NCBI GenBank assembly: GCA_029260555.1
Contig: JAJDCZ010000010.1
Location: forward strand, 1 to 64,000
DNA: 64,000 nt
Direction of reading: 5' to 3'
Origin: Phycisphaerales bacterium
Lineage (GTDB): Bacteria; Planctomycetota; Phycisphaerae; Phycisphaerales; UBA1924
The notes under the pieces are model-generated. The model was not told where the DNA came from. It searched no databases and saw nothing but the letters and a program-made list of their open reading frames with translations. Below are positions 56,974-64,000 of the stretch, in pieces (the first letter of the stretch is position 1; each line of letters begins with the position of its first letter). Made by a program: the position numbers and the translations under genes.

Positions 56974-59076
56974 CTATCCGAACAACCCTTCGCCTTGATT
57001 GGAACCCAGCCTGAGACGAGGCTTGGGCTTGCCCTTGTTGGCGATACTTGACCGCTTGCGAGGTTGATCAGGCCGATTCTTGGGACTCTCAGCTTGCGTT
57101 TTCTTTTTTGTTGCAGCGGCTGAAGCCTTCGTCCTGGTTACAGCGGGTTTTGCTTTTGCTGATTTACGAGCTTCAGGATTGGATCGAGCTATTTTAGCTG
57201 GAGCAGATTGCGGCGAAGATGTAAGTGATGGTGGGGGAGGGGGGGAGGGGGGGGAGGGGGGGGAGGGGTTGTCACGGTCGATGATGAGTACGCCGTCATC
57301 GCCATCGAGGCGGCCGTTGGTTTTGTCCTTGATAAAGTTGCCTTCGTCATCAAGCTGCGCATCTGCAATTTCAGTGCGCCGTTTTGCCTGTTTGAGTAGA
57401 GCATCGTAAAGCTCCTGTGTATCTACACCAACCAGACTGTTGCAGGCCTTGGAGATTTCACCGATATAGCGTTCAAAAACATCGCGGCGTTGGCTTTCGC
57501 GTTTCATACGCTGGCGTCTGCGGAGGTAAGTTCCCAGTTTTCTGCCACATTCCTGCAGCGCGAGCCTCATTTCCTTGCGTATCTCGTCGTAATCTGCAAT
57601 GGCTTCCTTTGATTCGCTCGTGAACGGCACCCAGACGCTGGCCATGTGAATCATGATGATCAGTGGCCCTTGAGGCAAGGCTCCGCGAGGTTGACTCAGG
57701 CCATAGTTTTTCCACGACGACTCAGCCACACTTTTAAACGCACAGCACGCAGATTGCTGATAAAGCAACGGTACACGGTTGGCAAAGCGGATGATGGACA
57801 CTTGTGATTCGCTGGGAATGTCGCCACCAAAGGCAACCGCAGCTTCGATCTGAAACGGATTGCCACGATACACCGCAGGGTTCCGAGTGGAAGCAGCATA
57901 AAACTCCGCTTTCACGCCTTTGAGCAATCCCGCGAGCAGCTGCCTGACACCAATGGGGCTGAGGCAGTCGGTGGGGGGGCTTCGCAGTTTGGCGGATTGC
58001 AGAGCCTTGTAAATCTTTTCTATCGCAGCGTGGTCCAGTGATGAGATTGCGGTTTGAGATGTGATGGTTTTGTGTTTGCTGGTGGCAGCCTTGGCAATCT
58101 GTTGTACCACAGCTGGAGTCACTCGACAGAACTCATGCTTGAAAAAGCCACCCAGCTGGCGTTGATCGCTCTGCTTGAGCATGCGGAGGAATGTGCCAAG
58201 CTCCACGCCGTAGGGATGAGGCTTGATCTCCTGTGTCTCTGGAGGCAACTCATCAACGGTACGCGGAAAGATAATGCGGTCTGCCAGCTCAGTGGTTTCG
58301 TGAACGATGCTGATAATCTCTGCATCTTCTGAACAGTCTTCATCCAGAGCGATCTGATCAAGTGCAGGATCTTCACTGGCTTTGGCTGGCGGGATGTAGG
58401 TGATTTTCGCGTGTGGGTTGGCGATGGCGGTTTGCTCAAGGTACGCATCGACGGAGGTTTTGCCACGCACATACTTGGCTTCAAGCTCGATGGCGACCTG
58501 TGTGCCTGTGCCTGATGATGTTTGGGGAAATTCCTCGGTTTCAATATCAAGGGTTACTTCGGGCTTGTTCTTTGTCGTGTCCATCGCCAGTTCGATGTGA
58601 TGGGCGGGCTTTTTCTTGTGAGGCTTGGTGTGGATAACCATGGGTTTGCCGGTGGTCATCAGGCCATACATGCCAGCTGCGGAAATACCAATGCCCTGCT
58701 GACCTCTGGACATTTTGAGTTTGTGGAACTTTGAGCCATAGAGCAGCTTGCCGAAGATGTTTTCGACCTGCCTGCGGACGATGCCCGGCCCATTGTCCAG
58801 GATGGTAATGCGGTAGGTGCCTGATTTGGTTGCAGATGCAGGCGCGACGAGTTCGTCAATACGCACGGTGATATCAGGCAGGATTCCTGCTTCTTCACAG
58901 GCATCCAGCGCGTTATCCACAGCTTCCTTGACGGTTGTGAGGAGCGCTTTACGAGGATTATCAAAGCCGAGCAAATGGCGGTTTTTTGCAAAAAACTCGC
59001 TGACAGAGATTTCACGCTGCCCAGCTGCCATGGACTCTGCGTTTGCTCGACGAGAGGTTGTGTTCTTCTTGGCCAT
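56974..59076 (-). CDS. top6B: DNA topoisomerase VI subunit B
   Basis: A 700-residue GHKL ATPase. N box with EAVDNALDACEEAG, G1 box DNGPGI, and G2 box GQQGIGISAAGMYG. An H2TH domain and a transducer domain follow (HMASVWVPFTSESKEAI near 490). After about residue 590 the tail is not conserved: a Ser/Pro run (PSPPSPPSPPPPPS) and then a Lys/Ala/Arg-rich stretch. The ATG at 59076 has a perfect GGAGG ten bases upstream; the longer frame to 59553 reads over the divergent gene and is rejected. It precedes top6A by 58 bp, giving a B-then-A operon as in many archaea. Confidence 0.94.
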   Translation of the reverse strand: MAKKNTTSRRANAESMAAGQREISVSEFFAKNRHLLGFDNPRKALLTTVKEAVDNALDACEEAGILPDITVRIDELVAPASATKSGTYRITILDNGPGIVRRQVENIFGKLLYGSKFHKLKMSRGQQGIGISAAGMYGLMTTGKPMVIHTKPHKKKPAHHIELAMDTTKNKPEVTLDIETEEFPQTSSGTGTQVAIELEAKYVRGKTSVDAYLEQTAIANPHAKITYIPPAKASEDPALDQIALDEDCSEDAEIISIVHETTELADRIIFPRTVDELPPETQEIKPHPYGVELGTFLRMLKQSDQRQLGGFFKHEFCRVTPAVVQQIAKAATSKHKTITSQTAISSLDHAAIEKIYKALQSAKLRSPPTDCLSPIGVRQLLAGLLKGVKAEFYAASTRNPAVYRGNPFQIEAAVAFGGDIPSESQVSIIRFANRVPLLYQQSACCAFKSVAESSWKNYGLSQPRGALPQGPLIIMIHMASVWVPFTSESKEAIADYDEIRKEMRLALQECGRKLGTYLRRRQRMKRESQRRDVFERYIGEISKACNSLVGVDTQELYDALLKQAKRRTEIADAQLDDEGNFIKDKTNGRLDGDDGVLIIDRDNPSPPSPPSPPPPPSLTSSPQSAPAKIARSNPEARKSAKAKPAVTRTKASAAATKKKTQAESPKNRPDQPRKRSSIANKGKPKPRLRLGSNQGEGLFG
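57233..57268 (-). repeat. Long G/C homopolymer runs inside top6B
   Basis: Plus-strand G runs of 5, 7, 8, 8 and 4 bases, separated by single A, encode the Ser/Pro linker of topoisomerase VI B on the minus strand. Runs this long are prone to slippage, and a change of one base would shift the frame before the basic tail. Confidence 0.75.
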
Positions 59077-59241
59077 GCCACCCTCCGTGGTGGTTGTTGT
59101 ATCGGATAAATGTTGACTGAAAGACCAGCATAGCCTTCTGAGCCGCAGGCTGCAGGGAGATGGGAAGGGTGGGGGGATTGAAGTGGCATCTGACAAGAGT
59201 TGAAGGACGCATCCTGACAAGATAGGTGGTATGCTGCGGGA

Positions 59242-61437
59242 ATGAACGCTCTCCTGGCGCTGTACTTTGCCTGCGTGGTGGTCACAGATGATCTTCCCGT
59301 GGTGCGAGTTGTGGCTGACAACACCGTGATCACCGAATCGTGCAGACTCATGTTTGAGCCGGGGCGTGTGATTGAAGATACTGATTTCAATGGCGTGATC
59401 CATATTGAAGCTGATGGAATCGTGGTTCAGCTTGCTGAGGGATCTGGTGCCTTGCGGGGGACGACATCGAATACGCCTTGGGATCAGATGAAGGGCATAG
59501 GCATTCGCATCAACGGGCATCGTTCCGTGACGATTCGCGGCATTGAGTGTCACGGATTCAAGCTTGGCATCTGGGCGACCAATGCAGACGATCTGACAAT
59601 CGAAAACTGCGATGTATCAAACGGCTATGCCCAGCGGCTGGGCTCCACGCCTCAGCAGGAAGACTCAAGCGACTGGCTTTTTCCACATGAAAATGATCAG
59701 AGGCAATGGGTAAGAAACTTTGGTGCTGGAATTGTTGTAGAGCAGAGCCGGGATATCACAATCAGCAATAGCTTTGCACGCAAGCGACAGAACGGCATCA
59801 TCCTTGACGCTGTGAATCATTCTCGTGTCTTTGATAATGACTTCTCGTTTCTCTCGGGCTGGGGCCTGGCGATGTGGCGATCCAGCGACAACATGATCAG
59901 CCGAAATGCCTTTGATTTTTGCATTCGGGGGTACAGCCATGATGTCTACAACCGCGGGCAGGACTCTGCGGGAATCCTCATGTTTGAGCAGTGCAACAAC
60001 AACGCCATACTGGAAAACTCAGTCACACATGGTGGCGATGGCTTTTTTGGATTCGGCGGCAAGGCATCACTCAATCATGCAGAGCGAACGGGCAATAACG
60101 CCACGATTTTGGCAGGAAATGATTTTTCGTATGCTGCTGCGCATGGTATTGAGCAGACCTTCAGTTTCGAAAACCTCATCATTGGAAACCGTCTGGAATC
60201 TAATGCAATCTGTGGTGTGTGGGGCGGGTATTCACAGAATATGACCATCATGGGCAACCTGATTATATCAAATGGTCAAAAGGGGTATGGCCTGGAGCGC
60301 GGGGGGATCAATATTGAACATGGTGCTGAGAATGTCATCAAAGCCAACCGATTCAGGAACAATGCTTGTGGCGTGCATCTCTGGGATGATGATGATGCTG
60401 GGCTGCTGGAAAAACCCTGGGCAAAGGCGAATCACAAAGGCTCAGTTGACAATGTGATCAGCGATAATGAATTTGACGGGGATGCGGTGGGGATTCAGCT
60501 TCGCGAGACGCGAACTACGCGCATGGACAGGAATCAGTTTCAGGCTGTGGCTGTGCATGTTTCGGGTGAGGATCTTGATGAATCGGATGGTGTTCTGGAT
60601 AATGAAGCCAGGGCTGATGTTGTTCAAAAACCCCTGCCAGATCTTCCTGAAGCGATTGGTAATGCGAGGCCGATCGGAAAGCGGGCGAATCTGGCGGGCA
60701 GAGAGAACATTATCATGGGAGCATGGTTTCCATGGGACCATGTTGAACCGATGGCAAGGCTTGGGTTTGTCGAGGGTGGCAAACATACCTGGGATCTGTT
60801 CAATATCGCACTGGATGATGTGGTCGTGCAGGGTGAGGATGTAGTGGTCACCAGCCAGCCGGCTACAGATGCACAATCGCCAGGCAAAGTCACAATCGAT
60901 GGCTCAAAGCCTGGTGTTCATCCATACACAATCACAATCAAAGCCAACAAGAAGATGCAGGTTTTGTCCGAAATCATCACGACAACATCCTGGGAGGTCA
61001 CGGTCTTTGCGTGGGATGACATCGATCCGCGTGTTGATGTCAAAGCCTGGCGAGAACTTGCAGAGCACGGTGTGTCCAGGTCCAACCTGGCGGAGATAAA
61101 CTTCAAGTTTGCAGGCGGTGGGCCTGCGGATGTCGGACTGATTACGCCAGATGATGCAGCAGACAGCATTTCAAGCGATCACTTCGGACTTATTGCACGA
61201 ACTGAGATCCTTTTGTCACCGGGGCGTTGGCGCGTTGTGACAAAAAGCGACGATGGTGTGCGTGTCAGTGTCAACGGCCAAGCGGTGATTGACAACTGGA
61301 CCTGGCATGGTCCAACCCGCGATCAAGGCGAGTTTGAAGTTCACGACAGCGAGCCAGTGTTGATCAAGGTTGAATACTTTGAGATCAATGGCTATGCGAC
61401 ACTGAGTCTTGCTTTGGAGCCTGTTTCAACGCCTTGA
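59242..61437 (+). CDS. Exported beta-helix protein with C-terminal PA14 domain
   Basis: A 731-residue protein. A weak signal segment at 1-15 (LLALYFACVVV) suggests export. Residues about 80-400 form a right-handed parallel beta-helix of the NosD/pectate-lyase type: repeated short units such as NNAILENSVTHGGDGFFGF, FENLIIGNRLESNAICG and NVIKANRFRNNACGVHL. A C-terminal region of about 140 residues (from about 590) resembles PA14 (WRVVTKSDDGVRVSVNGQAV, VLIKVEYFEINGYATLSLAL), a sugar-binding or adhesion fold. It may degrade or bind polysaccharide. Its own start codon has no strong ribosome site. It is convergent with the GH31 gene, which could act on the same class of polymers. No catalytic triad can be assigned. 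Confidence 0.85.
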   Translation: MNALLALYFACVVVTDDLPVVRVVADNTVITESCRLMFEPGRVIEDTDFNGVIHIEADGIVVQLAEGSGALRGTTSNTPWDQMKGIGIRINGHRSVTIRGIECHGFKLGIWATNADDLTIENCDVSNGYAQRLGSTPQQEDSSDWLFPHENDQRQWVRNFGAGIVVEQSRDITISNSFARKRQNGIILDAVNHSRVFDNDFSFLSGWGLAMWRSSDNMISRNAFDFCIRGYSHDVYNRGQDSAGILMFEQCNNNAILENSVTHGGDGFFGFGGKASLNHAERTGNNATILAGNDFSYAAAHGIEQTFSFENLIIGNRLESNAICGVWGGYSQNMTIMGNLIISNGQKGYGLERGGINIEHGAENVIKANRFRNNACGVHLWDDDDAGLLEKPWAKANHKGSVDNVISDNEFDGDAVGIQLRETRTTRMDRNQFQAVAVHVSGEDLDESDGVLDNEARADVVQKPLPDLPEAIGNARPIGKRANLAGRENIIMGAWFPWDHVEPMARLGFVEGGKHTWDLFNIALDDVVVQGEDVVVTSQPATDAQSPGKVTIDGSKPGVHPYTITIKANKKMQVLSEIITTTSWEVTVFAWDDIDPRVDVKAWRELAEHGVSRSNLAEINFKFAGGGPADVGLITPDDAADSISSDHFGLIARTEILLSPGRWRVVTKSDDGVRVSVNGQAVIDNWTWHGPTRDQGEFEVHDSEPVLIKVEYFEINGYATLSLALEPVSTP

Positions 61438-61519
61438 CAAACTAACTACACTATCATGCGAACCGCTACTGTGCAGTTGATGGTTGGAAGCTTATAGATT
61501 TTATCTGCAGATGCAGTTT

Positions 61520-63718
61520 CTAGTTTGGACGGGGGATCCGGCTCAGATCAATCTTCACACCCTCGCCTCGCGTGCCTACGCCCACAGCATCGGGCTGTTC
61601 ATGGTCCATTCGCACACGCACGGTCAGAGGTTGGTCTTTTATGGAGTTGGAAAGGCCGTCGTGCTCGACGATGACCTGAATGGTGATGACATCGCCGGCT
61701 TTCTTAGCGATAAAGCGAGTCATGCGGTACTGACCCTCGAGATATTCAAAGCCATCGCCAGCATCTTCATAGAGTGTGCCTTGGGCATGGCCTGATTTAT
61801 CCAGAGAGACGATCAGCGTCAGGGGGGGGTCAGCAATTTCAGAGACATGCTGCATGATTGGCCCGGTGGGGATGATTGAGCCGCCTTTGATGTAGAGAGT
61901 GGGGAGATCAGGATTGGTTGAGCCACTCAACAGCAGCTTGCGCCAGATGCCTTTGGGCATGACAGGGGCGCGGTCTGCGTTTTTTGTGACCTGAGCAGAA
62001 ATCAGCAGCCCATCGCCCAGCAAGAATGAGTCGTCCTCACTTCGGAGTGCAGGATCGGCGGGGTCTGCAAAGAACACTGGTCTGGCGATGGGGAGTCCGT
62101 TGATGGATGCTTCATGAAAGAGTGTGTAGTAGTAGGGGAGCAGTTCATATCGTCTTTCGATTGCCTGGCGGCTGGTGACTTCGACTTCCGCACCAAACAT
62201 CCAGGGTTCCTTGTCGCGGTTTTGCACAGCAGTGTGTGCACGGGCGAAGGGGAACATGGCACCGAATCCCATCCACCGGGCAAACATTTGCGCATCGCCG
62301 TCGCCACCGAAGCCTCCGATGTCTGGCCCGGCAAAGGGCTGGCCGGAAAGACCCAGATTGAGCACCATGGGAATGGATGCTTCAAGATCATGCCAGTTGG
62401 CGGTGTTGTCGCCGGTCCAAGCTGCACCAAAGCGTTGCCCACCGATGAATGCATCTCGGCTGAGCACAAAGGGTCTGCGACCTGGCTGGGCACGCATCAC
62501 GCCTTTTTTCGTGGCCTGGACCATGAGTTGGCCATAGACATTGTGGTACTGGGCGTGGGGGCCTGGGCCTCCGAGATCCTCGTCCGCTTCATGGCGGTTG
62601 TCGACAGGCATGGTTTTGGTTTTGACATTGAAGACCGCGGGTTCGTTCATGTCATTCCAGACGCCATCGATGCCTTGGGCGATAAAATCGGTGTAAAGAT
62701 CTGCCCACCAGGCCCGTACATCGGCGCGCGTGAAATCAGGAAAGACGCACCAGCCGGGCCAGACTTCACCCTGATAGACTTCGCCTTCAGCGGTTCTGAC
62801 CCAGGCGTCGATTTCTGTGCCTGAGTCGTAAACGCTGAATCCGGGTTCAGCTTTGACACCAGGGTCGATCATCCACACAGTGTGAAAGCTTTGGTTGTGT
62901 AGATCATCGTTGAGAGTCTTGGGATCTGGGAATCGATCTGAATCGAAGGTGAAGATGCGATATTCGTCCATGTAGTGGATGTCGAGCCAGATCACATCGC
63001 ATGGGATTTTGCGATTGCGGAACTCAGATGCGATATCACGCACGCGAGAATCCGGGTAGTACGAATATCGGCACTGGTGATACCCGATAGCCCACTTTGG
63101 TGGCATCTCCATGCGGCCAACGAGATCTCCCAACGCGATGAGGACTTCTTGAGGCGAATCCCGATCAATGATGATGACGGGATAGGCTGGGCCATCGGAA
63201 ATGAAATGGATTCCATCGGTCAAGTTAATGCGTGTCCGCCAGGCGGTGTCAGCCAGGACACCAAAGGCTGAGCCATCGGGTCGAACCGCCAATACCCACG
63301 GATGGGACTGGTACAGGGAGGGTGATTTTTCGTCATAGCCATAGGCATCGGTATTCCAGAGTGTTGTTGAGCGGCCATTACGAAGCAGTGGGCCTGGAAC
63401 TTCACCGGTGCCATAGAGGCTGGTGCCTTTTGAGATTGAGATATTGAAACCGACGCGGCCTTTGGCATCGGTTGAAAACTCAGGCACGACGGGAAAATCC
63501 TGGGGAGCGGGGCCCAAGGCAGGCGTGGGTGCGATGATGGCCAGCGATGGTGGGGGGGATTTGGCAATATCCATACTGGGTGCAAAGCGCACGATTCGAT
63601 CGCCGATGCGTACGCCATGGGTCTGGGTGATATCTGCATGGGCTGAGTTCAGTGAGCCAAGGGCAGAAAAAGCCATTGCCAGAACGATTTTCAGCGTCTT
63701 GAGTTGTGTATTTATCAC
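61520..63718 (-). CDS. Exported glycoside hydrolase family 31 (alpha-glucosidase/alpha-xylosidase type)
   Basis: A 732-residue GH31 enzyme with an N-terminal signal peptide ending LGSLNSAHA. The nucleophile Asp is in GVWNDMNEPAVF and the acid/base Asp in WTGDNTANW, both family hallmarks. Substrate lid and fold elements include GYHQCRYSYYPDSRV and FAGPDIGGFGG. It should release sugars from alpha-glycosides outside the cytoplasm. The GTG at 63718 is preferred because GGGAG lies eight bases upstream and the resulting signal peptide is well formed; a TTG at 63754 gives a longer start. It ends 82 bp from the convergent beta-helix gene. Confidence 0.93.
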   Translation of the reverse strand: MINTQLKTLKIVLAMAFSALGSLNSAHADITQTHGVRIGDRIVRFAPSMDIAKSPPPSLAIIAPTPALGPAPQDFPVVPEFSTDAKGRVGFNISISKGTSLYGTGEVPGPLLRNGRSTTLWNTDAYGYDEKSPSLYQSHPWVLAVRPDGSAFGVLADTAWRTRINLTDGIHFISDGPAYPVIIIDRDSPQEVLIALGDLVGRMEMPPKWAIGYHQCRYSYYPDSRVRDIASEFRNRKIPCDVIWLDIHYMDEYRIFTFDSDRFPDPKTLNDDLHNQSFHTVWMIDPGVKAEPGFSVYDSGTEIDAWVRTAEGEVYQGEVWPGWCVFPDFTRADVRAWWADLYTDFIAQGIDGVWNDMNEPAVFNVKTKTMPVDNRHEADEDLGGPGPHAQYHNVYGQLMVQATKKGVMRAQPGRRPFVLSRDAFIGGQRFGAAWTGDNTANWHDLEASIPMVLNLGLSGQPFAGPDIGGFGGDGDAQMFARWMGFGAMFPFARAHTAVQNRDKEPWMFGAEVEVTSRQAIERRYELLPYYYTLFHEASINGLPIARPVFFADPADPALRSEDDSFLLGDGLLISAQVTKNADRAPVMPKGIWRKLLLSGSTNPDLPTLYIKGGSIIPTGPIMQHVSEIADPPLTLIVSLDKSGHAQGTLYEDAGDGFEYLEGQYRMTRFIAKKAGDVITIQVIVEHDGLSNSIKDQPLTVRVRMDHEQPDAVGVGTRGEGVKIDLSRIPRPN

Positions 63719-63914
63719 GCAAAATGCTCCCGATAACACTTGTTTATGCACCAAAGCGGATTTTGGTGCTTGAGACTCAAAAATTTGCAGCCAAATGCCA
63801 AGCAGGGCTATGAATCTGGCCGCGAATGATCCATAATAGAAAAGGGTAGCACCATTGAGGAGATGGTGCTGATATCAAGAGCGAACAAGAAACGCATTCG
63901 GGGCAAGTTACACC

Positions 63915-64000
63915 ATGAGAGTTATTGCATCATCGGCGGGGTCAAGTTTACGAGCGCACATGATCTGCGGGTTTCTTGCCTGTATGGGCTTGGGGCGGTT
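63915..64000 (+). CDS. Start of an exported protein, cut by the window edge
   Basis: An open frame of 28 full codons beginning at ATG 63915 runs off the right edge. The visible start MRVIASSAGSSLRAHMICGF followed by LACMGLG has the basic-then-hydrophobic pattern of a signal peptide. Its direction and position, 197 bp after the divergent GH31 start, suggest a real gene. Nothing can be said of its function. Confidence 0.45.
   Translation, partial: MRVIASSAGSSLRAHMICGFLACMGLGR

Noticed and set aside
59077-59553. N-terminal extension of topoisomerase VI B
   Set aside because: It overlaps the divergent beta-helix gene and lacks family similarity; GGAGG directs initiation at 59076.

Overview
The window reads as a chromosomal segment of a Gram-negative bacterium of the Planctomycetes, most likely Phycisphaerae-like. 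The evidence is indirect: a Ser/Thr kinase joined to a transmembrane helix and TPR repeats, two split or enlarged Pst permeases, a type II secretion (T2SS-like) locus with acidic pseudopilins, bacterial topoisomerase VI, and many exported proteins. There is no rRNA, tRNA, CRISPR array or transposase that I can recognise. Genes are dense, and many neighbours overlap by 4 nt.

Layout. 1-994 is gene-poor and holds a 21-bp tandem repeat, two small hairpins and a purine/pyrimidine tract. 995-8635 carries the TPR kinase, a small hypothetical gene with its own terminator, a NifU-like protein, a lipoprotein and an M48 membrane protease. 8661-14367 is a compact forward operon: dapF, a succinyl/citryl-CoA synthetase-like pair, a small gene, a citryl-CoA lyase-like gene, a GNAT acetyltransferase and an HD-domain protein. 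14372-19692 on the minus strand holds a sirtuin coupled to urocanate hydratase, a GspE ATPase and a tandem 6-pyruvoyl-tetrahydropterin-synthase-like protein. 19803-20564 is a membrane-anchored glutathione peroxidase.

20586-43008 is the centrepiece: gspF, gspG, four minor pseudopilin-like genes (H, I, J, K), a PilM/GspL-like gene, a GspM/PilO-like gene that ends in a GspC/PilP-like domain, a 13.7-kb gene for a 4,569-residue secretin, and a small lipoprotein gene overlapping the secretin stop. The secretin has a signal peptide, an N0 domain, about 50 tandem N1-type (NolW/secretin_N) domains where ordinary GspD has three, and one C-terminal secretin channel domain. Inside it, a five-domain block of about 392 residues is duplicated head to tail. 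This is the best candidate for an undescribed system: a T2SS-like machine with a very long periplasmic vestibule.

43145-50193 is a pstSCAB phosphate uptake operon with unusually large permeases. 50463-54713 encodes 2-oxoglutarate dehydrogenase E1 and E2 (sucAB), convergent with a low-molecular-weight tyrosine phosphatase. 55746-59076 encodes both subunits of topoisomerase VI. 59242-63718 holds an exported beta-helix/PA14 protein and a GH31 glycosidase, and an exported protein begins at the right edge.

Links between the genes: sucAB supplies succinyl-CoA, and the citryl-CoA genes could split citrate to acetyl-CoA and oxaloacetate. The secretion locus could export the polysaccharide-active enzymes that surround it. 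These links are inference.
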